DNA from: Nonomuraea sp. SYSU D8015
GTDB taxonomy: Bacteria > Actinomycetota > Actinomycetes > Streptosporangiales > Streptosporangiaceae
Assembly (NCBI RefSeq): GCF_008065375.1
Contig: NZ_VJYI01000027.1
Span: 1-64,000, forward strand
Reading direction: 5' to 3'
DNA length: 64,000 nucleotides
The notes beneath the pieces were generated by a model that saw only the letters and a list, made by a program, of their open reading frames with translations, had not been told where the DNA came from and made no database searches. A program made the translations under genes and the position numbers. Shown here one piece after another: positions 34,686-42,916 of this stretch (position 1 is its first letter; every line of letters starts with the position of its first letter).

Positions 34686-34797
34686 TATGTGACAGGGAAC
34701 GTGCTGGCTTCGAGCCTAGAGCCGCGTGGTGGAACCGCTGGCCGGAATGAGGGAAGGATCTTGTATGTGACAGGGAATGGGCACATCCCTGTCACAT
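34686..34797. promoter_or_regulatory. TnpI/IRS-like recombination site: direct plus inverted repeats
   Basis: TATGTGACAGGGAA occurs as a direct repeat at 34686-34699 and 34764-34777. The second copy also forms a perfect 12-bp inverted repeat, ATGTGACAGGGA (34765-34776) and TCCCTGTCACAT (34786-34797), around the 9-bp spacer ATGGGCACA. One inverted pair (core) plus separate direct copies upstream of a tyrosine recombinase gene is the architecture of Tn4430-type internal resolution sites. The site lies just upstream of the small ORF and recombinase, so it would also regulate them. Confidence 0.6.
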
Positions 34798-34885
34798 CGT
34801 TATGGTGCGCGGCGGACGCTCAGTTGTCGTCGCTTTGCTCGTCTTCCTTCCCCGAGCCTCGGTTTGCTTGCGGACGATTAAGCCC

Positions 34886-35536
34886 TCACCGTACGAGGCC
34901 GGACTGGTAGGCGATGACGACGAGTTGTGCGCGGTCCCGGGCGCCGAGTTTCACCATGGCCCGGCCCACGTGGGTTCGGACGGTGGCGGGGCTGACCACC
35001 AAGCGGGCGGCGATCTCATCATTGGACAGGCCCTCACTGACCAGCCCGACAATCTCGCGTTCCCGCTCGGTAAGCTCACTCATTCGCCGGTGAGAGCCCA
35101 CCGGGACGCGGCGGTGGGCGAACTCGCCGATCACCCGCCGCGTCACTGAGGGCGACAGCAGGGAGCCGCCCTCAGCCACCACGCGAATCGCCCGCAAGAC
35201 TTCGTCCGGCTCGGCGTCCTTGACCAGGAAGCCGCTGGCTCCGTCGCGCAGCGCGGTGAAGACGTACTCGTCGATCTGGAACGTGGTGAGCATGACCACA
35301 CGTGTCGTGGACAGCACAGGGTCGGCGACAATGTCCCGAAGCGCCGCCAAGCCATCGATGCCGGGCATCTGAATATCCATGAGCACCACGTCGGGATGGA
35401 GCCGCCGGGCAAGTCCGAGAGTCTCCTGCCCGTCGGTGGCCTCCCCTACCACCTCCAGATCATCCTCGGTCTCGATCAGCACACGCAGGCCGATCCGGAT
35501 CAGCGCCTGATCATCGGCGATCAGCACCCGGATCAA
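34886..35536 (-). CDS. NarL/FixJ-type response regulator
   Basis: 216 aa. Receiver: acidic pocket IADDQ, phospho-Asp in VVLMDIQMPGIDG, Lys in FLVKDA. LuxR HTH at the C-terminus (LTEREREIVGLVSEGLSNDEIAARLVVSPATVRTHVGRAMVKLGA). Overlaps the kinase stop by 4 nt, so transcribed and translated with it. The targets may be the two divergent small membrane genes at 36862-37958 (inference from position). Confidence 0.88.
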   Translation of the reverse strand: MIRVLIADDQALIRIGLRVLIETEDDLEVVGEATDGQETLGLARRLHPDVVLMDIQMPGIDGLAALRDIVADPVLSTTRVVMLTTFQIDEYVFTALRDGASGFLVKDAEPDEVLRAIRVVAEGGSLLSPSVTRRVIGEFAHRRVPVGSHRRMSELTEREREIVGLVSEGLSNDEIAARLVVSPATVRTHVGRAMVKLGARDRAQLVVIAYQSGLVR

Positions 35537-36726
35537 TGCTTCGTGCCCTTCGGCTCTCGACCTCCGTGCTTTCCCGGCGAGGCGGCCGCCGGTGGCTGTG
35601 TGCGTGCAGTGGGCGTACCGGTCCGTGGCAGCCGAGCATGGACGGCGAAGCCGCCCTCAGCTCGCGGGCCTGCCGTGAGCGTGCCGTGGAGTGCCGTTAC
35701 CCGTTCGCGCATGCCGGCGATCCCGTTGCCAGGGGCCGCCCCGGCTTGCCCGGTGCCGTCGTCGGTCACCTCCACGATCACCTCGGTGCGGCCATAGTCG
35801 ATCATCACGGTGGCCGTGGCCGCGTTCGCGTGCCGCACCACGTTGGTGAGAGCCTCCTGGACGGTCCGGTAAACGATGTGTCCCATCGTGGCGGGTAGCC
35901 CGGTCGGATCGCCGTGCACGGTCAGGCTGACCGACTGGCCCGCGGTCCTGATCGACTCTACGAGGCCCTCGATGCGCTCCGGGCCAGGGCGGGACTGGCG
36001 GTCCTTGAGGATGTCGAGCGCCGTCCGGAGTTCGTCCAAGGCCTCCTTGCTGGTCGTGCGGATCGCCTCCAGCGCTTCGAGTGCCTGTTCGGGGCGGCGG
36101 TGAGCGACATGGAGGGCGACGCCGGCGCGCATGCTGATCACGCTCAAGCTATGCCCCACTACGTCGTGGACTTCGCGGGCGACGGCCAGCCGCTCGTCCT
36201 GAAAGCGCCGCAGCCGCCGCTCCTCGTCGGCTCTGGCCGCACTCGCTCGCCGGTCGCGTTCCATGCGGAGCATCGCGCCCGCGACGAAGGGCAGCAACGA
36301 CGAGGCGTACCAGATGGTCCAGGCGCCCACATCGTCGGCGACCCACATCCGGCCCCAGCCAATCATGTCGGCAGCCAGCAGTACGGTTCCGGAGACGCCG
36401 ACTGCTGCCAGGCCGTGACGCAGGCCGTACCGGATTACGACAGAGGCCAGGGCGACGTACAGCCCCAGGAAGATCGGCCCGTACGCATGGTGGCGGGCCA
36501 GCATCGCCGCACAGCAGGCGAGCATGACGCCGAGGAGGCCGGACGGGGAGCGCGAGCGGGTGGCGAGAGCCAGCCCCGAAACGACCAGCAGGGCGTAGGC
36601 CAGCACATCGAGTGCGCGGAAGGGCGGAACCCGGGTCCGGGAGGCCACCTCGGTCCCGAACACGAACAGCGGCACTGCGACCGCCGCCGCCACGCAGTCC
36701 CACACCTGGGTTCGGGAAACTCTCAC
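35533..36726 (-). CDS. DesK-family sensor histidine kinase
   Basis: 397 aa. Hydrophobic helices at ~8-150, HisKA_3 box REVHDVVGHSLSVISMRAGVALH (~190), N box VQEALTNVVRHANAATA, G1 VTDDGTGQ, G2 GNGIAGMRERV. The last ~30 residues are Pro/Lys/Gly-rich and probably disordered. Pairs with the overlapping response regulator. Confidence 0.87.
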   Translation of the reverse strand: MRVSRTQVWDCVAAAVAVPLFVFGTEVASRTRVPPFRALDVLAYALLVVSGLALATRSRSPSGLLGVMLACCAAMLARHHAYGPIFLGLYVALASVVIRYGLRHGLAAVGVSGTVLLAADMIGWGRMWVADDVGAWTIWYASSLLPFVAGAMLRMERDRRASAARADEERRLRRFQDERLAVAREVHDVVGHSLSVISMRAGVALHVAHRRPEQALEALEAIRTTSKEALDELRTALDILKDRQSRPGPERIEGLVESIRTAGQSVSLTVHGDPTGLPATMGHIVYRTVQEALTNVVRHANAATATVMIDYGRTEVIVEVTDDGTGQAGAAPGNGIAGMRERVTALHGTLTAGPRAEGGFAVHARLPRTGTPTARTQPPAAASPGKHGGREPKGTKH

Positions 36727-36861
36727 ACCGGCCAGCCTATGAAGCAGGCGATGCGATCGTCATCAGCGCCTGGACGTACCCGCCTACGGCGAATGCCGTA
36801 GGGCGCCAAGCCGTTGCCTGGCCGACGACAGCGACGGCCGGGCGGCCGCAAGCTGGCGTCC

Positions 36862-37431
36862 ATGTCCCATGACAATCTCCGCCGAAGCTTCCTGCGGCGG
36901 CCCCGACTACGCAAAGCCGTGCTGGTTGTCCACGTCGCCGTCTCTGTCGGCTGGCTCGGCATCGCCGCCGTCATGATCATCCTGGGAATCGTGCTGCGGC
37001 ACACCCAGGATCCGGCCATCACCCGGGGCGGCTACCAGATGATGGCCGTGCTCGACGACGGGATCGTCATCCCGGTCGCGCTGCTCACCTTGACCAGCGG
37101 CATCGTCAGCGGGCTGTCCAGCAACTGGGGCGTGCTGAAGTACTACTGGGTCCTCGCCAAGCTCGGCCTGGTCCTGCTGGCCATGGCCAATGGCTTCTTC
37201 TTCCTGCACGCGTGGACCGGCCAGGCCCTCGCCCACGCCGCGGACGCTCACCCCGTCCGCGGACTGCTCATCGCGGGCAACCTCGCCGCCTTCGCCCTGC
37301 TGGCCGCGGCGACCGTCCTATCGATCTACAAACCATGGGGGAGAACGCCACGCGGCCGCCGGCAGACTGTTCCCCGCCAGCAACGCAAGGCCCCCCGCAG
37401 CCGGCCGCGCCTCTCTGGAGGGACACGTTGA
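36862..37431 (+). CDS. DUF2269-like integral membrane protein
   Basis: 189 aa with four predicted helices (AVLVVHVAVSVGWLGIAAVMIILGIVL; GIVIPVALLTLTSGIVSGLSSNWG; YYWVLAKLGLVLLAMANGFFFLH; LLIAGNLAAFALLAAATVLSIYKPWG). HVAVSVGWLG is the DUF2269 hallmark. The start at 36862 gives MSHDNLRRS; the earlier in-frame ATG at 36814 is less likely. Coupled by TTGA overlap to the next gene. Divergent from the two-component pair. Confidence 0.75.
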   Translation: MSHDNLRRSFLRRPRLRKAVLVVHVAVSVGWLGIAAVMIILGIVLRHTQDPAITRGGYQMMAVLDDGIVIPVALLTLTSGIVSGLSSNWGVLKYYWVLAKLGLVLLAMANGFFFLHAWTGQALAHAADAHPVRGLLIAGNLAAFALLAAATVLSIYKPWGRTPRGRRQTVPRQQRKAPRSRPRLSGGTR

Positions 37432-37958
37432 CCCGCGCCGTGCAGTTTGCCGCCCTGGCCGCAACCGGCCTGCTCACGGGCATCCTGGCCGGTGGCGTGC
37501 TCACCGCCCAGGCCATGGCCGGCCAGCCTGCCAACGTTTACGCCGCGGTGGCCCGGCCAACCCACCTGACGTTCGCGTTCCCGATGATGGCCATCATGCT
37601 GGTGGCCGTCTCCGCCACCGCAGCATTGCTCATAGCACAGCGACGGCCCGTCATCGCGATGGCCTTGCTGCTCCTGCTCGTCGCCGTTGCTACGACACTT
37701 GTCGTCAATGTTCCCCTCAATGGCCAGATGATCAGCGAGTGGCCGGCACACGGCATCCCACCAGACTGGACCCAGGTTCGGGACAGGTGGAACGCCTGGC
37801 ATCTGCTCCGAACCGCCATGAGCATCGTCGCCTTCGGCAGCCTGGTCACGGCAGCGCTCCTCCGGCCCAGTGGGAATGTCGTCGACGGTGGGCCGCTGGC
37901 AGACCAGGTGAAGACGAGTCAGGGTGAGGACTGCCGGGAGCCAGGCGAAAACCGCTAG
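37428..37958 (+). CDS. DUF1772-like (anthrone oxygenase-type) membrane protein
   Basis: 176 aa from a TTG at 37428 with GGAGG 6 nt upstream; the TTG overlaps the previous TGA. Four helices and the family motif VPLNGQMISEW ... RDRWNAWHLLRT. DUF1772 includes proteins annotated as anthrone oxygenases, but most bacterial members are uncharacterised. Co-transcribed with the DUF2269-like protein. Confidence 0.72.
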   Translation: MTRAVQFAALAATGLLTGILAGGVLTAQAMAGQPANVYAAVARPTHLTFAFPMMAIMLVAVSATAALLIAQRRPVIAMALLLLLVAVATTLVVNVPLNGQMISEWPAHGIPPDWTQVRDRWNAWHLLRTAMSIVAFGSLVTAALLRPSGNVVDGGPLADQVKTSQGEDCREPGENR

Positions 37959-38243
37959 GCACCACCAGAGAACCCGACCGCCACCAGCGCCGATGGTTAT
38001 CTCCGTCGAATCGACCATCGTGCGCCCCTCACGGTGCTCGCGGTCACTCCTCCTCCTCCTCCTCGGCGGCGCGGGTGGCGGAGCCGGATCTCGGCGTATC
38101 AAAGCGTCCTCGTCTCCGGTCCGCAGGCACGGCCGCTGCGCCGCGCCTTGACACCGGTGTCAAGGGCCGGGCGTCGCAGGCGAGGTGACGCTGTCGATTT
38201 TCCCGGCCCTCGCGCGACATCGAGAGGGAAGGAGGTTCGTGAG

Positions 38244-38591
38244 ATGAAGTACGCACTGCTGCTGTTCGACCCGGAAGGCTACTGGGAGAGTGTCTCGGAG
38301 GCGGAGATGAAGGCCGCGCTCGAGGAACACGCGGCGTTCGCCCGGTACCTGAGCGAGCGCGGGATCCCGTTCTCGGGCGAGGCGTTCAAGCCGTCCGCGG
38401 AGGCCAGGACGCTGCGGCCCGCGGACGGCGGCGTGAGGGCCGCGGACGTCCCGTTCGTGCCGCTGAATGAGGAGCTGGCGGGCTTCTACCTGGTGGAATG
38501 CGCGGGCATGGAGGAGGCCGAGGAGATCGCCCGGCACTGCCCCACGGGGGCGGGCATCGAGATCCGCCCCGTCTGGTCGGTCCCGTCCTGA
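38244..38591 (+). CDS. YCII-related (DGPF-type) small protein
   Basis: 115 aa, YciI/DGPF fold: MKYALLLFDPEGYWESVSEAEM, AAFARYLSERGIPFSGEAF, then FYLVECAGMEEAEEIARHCP with the conserved His and Pro, ending IEIRPVW. GGAAGGAGG lies 8 nt before the ATG. These proteins are often linked with ECF sigma factors, but none is adjacent here. Function unknown. Confidence 0.8.
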   Translation: MKYALLLFDPEGYWESVSEAEMKAALEEHAAFARYLSERGIPFSGEAFKPSAEARTLRPADGGVRAADVPFVPLNEELAGFYLVECAGMEEAEEIARHCPTGAGIEIRPVWSVPS

Positions 38592-38685
38592 CCCTCCCGC
38601 GTCGCCGGCGGGACAGGTCTTCCGGTGCCCCGGGCTGTGACCTCGGGCACTGACCGGCGGCCGGGGCCCGGCCGACAGTGGAGGC

Positions 38686-39123
38686 ATGGACCTGCTCAGC
38701 GTGGAGTTCGGCGAGGGACTTCTGGCACGGACGCGCGGCGCGGTGCTGGCCTGCGCGCGCGGTGAGGGGATGGCGGGTGAGCGGCTGGCGGATCTGCTGG
38801 CGGCGGTCAACGAATGCGTCGTCAACGCGGTGGAGCACGGCGGCGGGCGGGGAAGGCTGCGCATGTGGCGGCAGGACGGCACCCTTGTCTGCGAGGTCGC
38901 CGACACCGGCGGGGGGATCCCTCCTGGGGTGCTGGAGGAGACGGGCCTGCCCGCGCCGTCGGCGCCGGGCGGGCGCGGGATCTGGCTGATGCGCCGCCTG
39001 TCCGACGAGGTCGCCTTCACGACCGGGCCCGGCGGCACCACCGTCCGCCTGACCCTGCGCCTGGCGGATGACCGCGGGGCGGACCCCCCGGTGACGGCGG
39101 GGCGGGTGAGCGCCGCCCGCTGA
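38686..39123 (+). CDS. RsbW/SpoIIAB-like ATP-binding protein
   Basis: 145 aa, single HATPase_c domain: N box NECVVNAVEHGGG (~42), G1 VADTGGGIPPG (~70) and G2 APGGRGIWLMRRLSDEVAF (~95). The size and motifs fit a serine-kinase anti-sigma factor or a stand-alone regulatory ATPase. No sigma factor or anti-anti-sigma gene adjoins it. Confidence 0.78.
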   Translation: MDLLSVEFGEGLLARTRGAVLACARGEGMAGERLADLLAAVNECVVNAVEHGGGRGRLRMWRQDGTLVCEVADTGGGIPPGVLEETGLPAPSAPGGRGIWLMRRLSDEVAFTTGPGGTTVRLTLRLADDRGADPPVTAGRVSAAR

Positions 39124-39349
39124 GGCCGGCAAAGGGCTCCGTGCCCGGACGGCCGGTACAGGAACGACCTGCGCGAGGAAAGCCGGGTGCGCCAGGGTGT
39201 AAACATGCAGCGGGTCGCCTTGTTCGTCACCGATGTCCTCCCAGATCTGTGCGAACACGTCGCGGGCGGCTTCACGCCGACCTTGGTGATGCGATTCCAC
39301 CCCTGGCCGATGCGGTTGATCGTTGGGTCAGGGATCGTTGGTGGCTCCT
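39124..39349. other. Short spacer without a supportable gene
   Basis: About 225 bases between the HATPase gene and the repeat-A/DUF418-like remnant. Small frames here have no ribosome binding site or recognised similarity. It may be IS flank, judging from the repeat that follows. Confidence 0.4.
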
Positions 39350-39378
39350 TCACTGGCGGGCAGCCGCGGCAGCCTGCT

Positions 39379-39436
39379 CGCCTGACATGGCTGGACGCCC
39401 TTCAAGTGGCTGACCGGCTCGTTCGCTTGACAACCC
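39379..39436 (+). repeat. Inverted ~59-bp repeat, copy A
   Basis: This segment begins CGCCTGACATGGCTGGACGC and matches the reverse complement of 41712-41770 at about 48 of 59 positions. In six frames it encodes LTWLDALQVADRLVRLTT against LTCLDDLHVTDQHVRLAT, so both copies probably derive from the same coding or terminal segment of one IS type. The copies face each other across the GOLPH3/RHH/SPFH operon. Confidence 0.6.
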
Positions 39437-39442
39437 CGGATA

Positions 39443-39607
39443 ACCGTCGAAGACGGTGATCATGTTGGTCGCCGCGGGGCCGCGGTCGATGGCGGTCACG
39501 AACAGCGGGGCGTGCGCGAACGCGATGGCGAGTAACATCGCGCCCCGGGCGGCCAGGGCCCGCTCGATGGCGCGGGGCCGGGCCGGTGGTTCGATTGACG
39601 TGGTCAT
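39443..39607 (-). pseudogene. DUF418-like membrane protein, N-terminal fragment
   Basis: From ATG 39607 the frame reads RALAARGAMLLAIAFAHAPLFVTAIDRGPAATN, resembling the first helix of DUF418-type membrane proteins (LRGxMLL.IALAHAPL). Similarity ends at about 39445, exactly where repeat A begins. The remaining ~250 residues are missing, so the gene seems to have been cut at the repeat. Confidence 0.45.
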
Positions 39608-39653
39608 GTGATCTCCTCCGAGAGCCGGCGGTGGGAGCCGCCGAATCGTCGTG

Positions 39654-40304
39654 TCAGCCCCCTCCGTACGACGACCTGGCCGCCTCGACGGTCTTGCGCA
39701 ATGCGGTCGCGATCGGCTCGACGGGCGCGGAAAGCCGCTGGATCCGGTCCCGGAGCAGACGCGTCTCCCGCCAGGAGGGGACCACCGTCTTGAGCCGGGC
39801 CGCCGCGGCCAGCGCCGCCAGGACGCGGACGTCCTCGTCCAGGTGCCCGACCGGCTGGCCGCCGCGAATGGCCCGGCCGACGCGCTCGGCCAGCCTGCGC
39901 GACAGGTACGCTTTGCGCGGCGTGATCCGCTCGATCGGGAACAGCAGGATCCGGCGTCGTTCCACGCTGATCAGCCGGGCGGCCGCGAGCTCGTCGCGTA
40001 CCACGCGGACCGCCTTGCCGGTGTCCTTCTGCACCCACCGCCGCCACGAGCGGGGCGGCGAGCTCGAGATCTGCTCCCAGACCACGGCCCGCAGGGAACC
40101 GGGCTCAGCGGCCGGGGCGGTGAGAGCTCGCGCCTTGCCCGACTCGTCGGCCAGGTTGCCCGCCAGCAGCAGCTCGGCGAGGGCGGCCGCGCGCAGCAGG
40201 TAGCCCAGCTCGCCCTGCTGGGTCAGTTTCTCCTTGCGAAGGTCGAAGGCCAGCAGGAAGGCCGATCGGGTCAGTGACTCACCCTGCTTCACTTGCGTCT
40301 CCAT
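39654..40304 (-). CDS. GOLPH3/VPS74-like (GPP34) domain protein
   Basis: 216 aa. GPP34 fold: LLAFDLRKEKLTQQGELGYLLRAAALAELLLAGNLAD at the start and ERITPRKAYLSRRLAERVGRAI further on. Eukaryotic relatives bind PI4P and retain Golgi enzymes; the many actinobacterial ones have no settled role. Starts 26 nt inside the ribbon-helix-helix gene, so the two are translationally linked in the SPFH operon. Confidence 0.8.
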   Translation of the reverse strand: METQVKQGESLTRSAFLLAFDLRKEKLTQQGELGYLLRAAALAELLLAGNLADESGKARALTAPAAEPGSLRAVVWEQISSSPPRSWRRWVQKDTGKAVRVVRDELAAARLISVERRRILLFPIERITPRKAYLSRRLAERVGRAIRGGQPVGHLDEDVRVLAALAAAARLKTVVPSWRETRLLRDRIQRLSAPVEPIATALRKTVEAARSSYGGG

Positions 40305-40548
40305 CCGCCCGCTCCTGTTCTTCTTCCTGATCTGTGTCGTCCCCTGTGCCGTCTTCTGGCGCCTTCCTCGGCCGTCCGCGTGGGCGCATCCGCCCCACCC
40401 CGTCGGGCAGGCGTCCGGCCTCGGAAAGGGCCTTGCGCAGCAGGAACTCGATCTGGGAGTTCGTGCTGCGCAGCTCGTCGGACGCCCACCTGGCCAGCGC
40501 GTCGTGAACCACCGGGTCAAGCCGCAGCAGGACCTTCTTCCGCTCCAC
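40279..40548 (-). CDS. Ribbon-helix-helix (Arc-like) DNA-binding protein with AT-hook-like tail
   Basis: 89 aa. N-terminal RHH: KKVLLRLDPVVHDALARWASDELRSTNSQIEFLLRKALSEAG, the CopG/Arc pattern. The C-terminus has RPRGRPRK, an AT-hook-like minor-groove motif, then an acidic tail (DGTGDDTDQEEEQE). Six nt after the SPFH stop and overlapping the GPP34 gene by 26 nt. In many actinobacteria an Arc-like protein follows an SPFH gene; it may autoregulate the operon. Confidence 0.8.
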   Translation of the reverse strand: MERKKVLLRLDPVVHDALARWASDELRSTNSQIEFLLRKALSEAGRLPDGVGRMRPRGRPRKAPEDGTGDDTDQEEEQERADGDASEAG

Positions 40549-40553
40549 GGTGA

Positions 40554-41504
40554 CTAGTGGTAGAGCGTGCCCGTGTTGACCACGGGCTGAGTGTCGCGGT
40601 CACCGACCAGCACCACGAGCAGGTTGCTGACCATGGCCGCCTTGCGCTCCTCGTCCAGCTCGACCACGTCGTGCTCGGCGAGCCTGGCCAGGGCCATCTC
40701 CACCATGCCGACCGCCCCCTCGACGATCCGCTGCCGGGCCGCCACCACCGCGCCCGCCTGCTGGCGGCGGAGCATGGCGTGGGCGATCTCGGGCGCGTAC
40801 GCCAGGTGGATGATGCGGGACTCGATGACCTTCACCCCGGCGGACGACACCCTGGCGGCGAGCTCCGCGGACAGCCGCTCGTTGATCTCGTCGGCGTTGT
40901 CCCGCAGCGACAGCCTGGGCTCGCCGTGCGCGTCGTACGGATAGCTGCCCGCGATGTGCCGCACGGCCGTCTCCGCCTGGATGGCCACGAACTCCACGAA
41001 GTCGTCCACCTCGAAGACCGCCTGCGCGGTGTCCTGCACCTGCCAGACCACCACGGTCGCGATCTGGATCGGGTTGCCGTCCGCGTCGTTGACCTTCGTC
41101 ACGTCGGTCTCGTGGTTGCGGATCCTCGTGGACACCCGCCGGCGCACCGTGATCGGGTTGACCCACTGGAAGCCGGGGGTGCGCAGGGTGCCGACGTACC
41201 GGCCGAGCAGCTGCACCACCCTGGCCTCGCCCGGCGCCACCGCGGTGAGGCCGAAGTACATGAAGAACCCCAGCAGGATCATCAGGATGCTCACGATGAC
41301 CACCCACATGCCGCCCTGCCCGGCCCCCGAGGCGAGCATGACGATTCCCACGACGAGCAGCGCGATCCCGGCCAGGTCCAGCGCCGTCGCCACCCCCAGC
41401 ATCACGAACCCGTTGGCCGCCCGCACCGGGCGCTCGCTCGTGCGCGGTGCGGGCATGTCCACGACGGCGGCCTCAAGTGCGGCCCCGCCCGATGTGTTCG
41501 CCAT
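40554..41504 (-). CDS. SPFH/Band 7 domain membrane protein
   Basis: 316 aa. Two N-terminal helices (~32-55 and ~65-90), then the SPFH domain (~95-260): VAPGEARVVQLLGRYVGTLRTPGFQWVNP, IATVVVWQVQDTAQAVFEVDD, LSAELAARVSSAGVKVIESRIIHLAYAPEIAHAML, followed by a helical segment. Likely scaffolds a membrane microdomain. First gene of the SPFH-RHH-GPP34 operon. RQQAGAVVAARQRIVEGAV is typical for this actinobacterial SPFH subfamily. Confidence 0.87.
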   Translation of the reverse strand: MANTSGGAALEAAVVDMPAPRTSERPVRAANGFVMLGVATALDLAGIALLVVGIVMLASGAGQGGMWVVIVSILMILLGFFMYFGLTAVAPGEARVVQLLGRYVGTLRTPGFQWVNPITVRRRVSTRIRNHETDVTKVNDADGNPIQIATVVVWQVQDTAQAVFEVDDFVEFVAIQAETAVRHIAGSYPYDAHGEPRLSLRDNADEINERLSAELAARVSSAGVKVIESRIIHLAYAPEIAHAMLRRQQAGAVVAARQRIVEGAVGMVEMALARLAEHDVVELDEERKAAMVSNLLVVLVGDRDTQPVVNTGTLYH

Positions 41505-42020
41505 CGTCCGTCCCCTCTACGTGACCTCATGTTGCTAGCAAACTGATATCACTTTTTTGGGGACTGTGGAAGGCCGGTTCTCAGGGGAATCCCGGGGGTC
41601 AGCCTGGGCGGGGGCCGCCGGTCGGATCCCCCCGGGCGTTTCTGGGGTTCCTGTGGCCTGGTGGGTTCGTCGTCCAGGGCCGGGGGGCGGTGGGTGACAT
41701 CGGCGGGGATCTGGGTGGCCAAGCGAACGTGCTGGTCAGTCACATGAAGGTCGTCAAGGCACGTCAGGCGAGGAGTCCCCGGCATGCCGGGCGTGGTGGG
41801 GTCCGGCGTGAAGGTGCTCGAGCGTGTGGAGAGGCGATCGATCACACAGCACCACCGCCCAGGGCCGTGCCGCTTCCGGGCCGCGCACAGCTGAGCGGGC
41901 CTGTCCGCCCTCAGCCCGAAAACCGGAAGAGAGTCCGGGCCGACGCCTGCGGCCTTCGTCCTGCCCGCGGAGGGCGCCGCGCCGTCGGCCGAGGAGCTCA
42001 GGCAGGCGACTGAGCTACGA
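41505..42020. other. Intergenic region holding repeat copy B
   Basis: About 515 bases without a credible gene. It contains the SPFH promoter region near 41520-41560 and the inverted repeat copy B. A 98-codon minus-strand frame covers part of it but is Pro/Thr-rich with no start signal, so it is not called. Confidence 0.5.
41712..41770 (-). repeat. Inverted ~59-bp repeat, copy B
   Basis: On the minus strand this begins CGCCTGACGTGCCTTGACGA and is ~81% identical to copy A at 39379-39436, facing it. A and B therefore act like diverged terminal inverted repeats ~2.3 kb apart. Confidence 0.6.
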
Positions 42021-42110
42021 TCACCTCTTGGGACGGACGATGAACGTCGTGACGATCACCGCGACGGCGATGACGACCGAGACGATGACGATCGCAAGGG
42101 GCCAGTCCAT
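42021..42110 (-). CDS. Small single-pass membrane protein
   Basis: 29 aa: MDWPLAIVIVSVVIAVAVIVTTFIVRPKR, too short for most gene finders. One strongly hydrophobic helix followed by a basic RPKR end. GGAGAGGAGGCCGTC precedes the ATG, giving a good ribosome binding site. Such short membrane peptides are common in actinomycetes; function unknown. Confidence 0.6.
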   Translation of the reverse strand: MDWPLAIVIVSVVIAVAVIVTTFIVRPKR

Positions 42111-42184
42111 GACGGCCTCCTCTCCGTGGACCCCCTTCCATTCTCCGCCGCCGCATCCCCGCTGACCAGGCACGACAGTCCGGG

Positions 42185-42916
42185 TCACGGTGATGGCGAC
42201 CCTGCCGCCGGCAGCCGGATGTCGGGGAAGGGCTGTCCCGCCGACAGCCGTTCGACGAGGGTCCGCACGGCCTGTTCCCCGCCGTTCGTCCCAGCCTGAC
42301 GACTCACCCGGCAGGCGGCGTCGGCGTACAGGAGGGGATCCGCCGACGCCGCGCGCAGCCACTCTTCGAGCGTGGCCGGGAGGGGCCGGCGGGAGTCGCG
42401 CAGGCAGCGGTCGCCCGTCGGCGCCAGATAGCGGGGGTCGTCGCTGACCAGGACGGCCAGGCCCTCGTCGAACCACTGCGGGACATCGGCGCCGCCGAGG
42501 CGGGCGTGGAGTTCCACGTGGGTCAGCTCGTGCGAGGCGATCACGGGATCGACGCCGCGCGGCGACAGCATCACCGACCGGTTGAGCACGGCGATGCCGC
42601 GTTCCCGGCCGCCGCCGATCCTGCGGTAGCAGTCCTCCGACAGGCACACGAGGACGTCCGGAGAGCTCTTGCGCCCGCCGAAGAAGTCACTTACCCGCTT
42701 GCCGGCCTGCTCGACGACCTCGGTCACGTGGCGTCGCGCGGCCGGCGGCAGGCCGGGTTCGGCGTACAGGCCGGGACGCAGCCGCTCCAGGCCGTAACAG
42801 CCGGGGCAGGTGGTGGCCGCGACGGACGGGAAGGCGATCGCCGTCGCCGCCACGGCGGCGGCGAGGAGGAGCGTGGTGACGGCGCCCGCGATCCACCGGC
42901 GCCTGCGCCGGATCAC
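42185..42916 (-). CDS. Exported gluzincin-type metallopeptidase-like protein
   Basis: 243 aa from a GTG at 42916 that overlaps the preceding stop (GTGA). Basic RRRRR followed by a signal/anchor helix, then Cys-rich CPGCYGLERL. Zinc site HELTHVELHAR (HExxH) with the third ligand Glu in VPQWFDEGLAVL 20 residues on, the peptidase MA-like gluzincin layout. Coupled to the S33 peptidase-like gene upstream, so both probably work outside the membrane on related substrates. Confidence 0.75.
   Translation of the reverse strand: MIRRRRRWIAGAVTTLLLAAAVAATAIAFPSVAATTCPGCYGLERLRPGLYAEPGLPPAARRHVTEVVEQAGKRVSDFFGGRKSSPDVLVCLSEDCYRRIGGGRERGIAVLNRSVMLSPRGVDPVIASHELTHVELHARLGGADVPQWFDEGLAVLVSDDPRYLAPTGDRCLRDSRRPLPATLEEWLRAASADPLLYADAACRVSRQAGTNGGEQAVRTLVERLSAGQPFPDIRLPAAGSPSP

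Noticed and set aside
38032..38070. Run of TCCTCC triplets giving a poly-Glu frame on the minus strand
   Set aside because: Simple slippage sequence in an intergenic region; the poly-Glu frame has no homology or start signal.
41549..41845. 98-codon minus-strand ORF
   Set aside because: Pro/Thr/Arg-rich, no ribosome binding site; the only meaningful part is repeat copy B, so I call the repeat rather than a gene.
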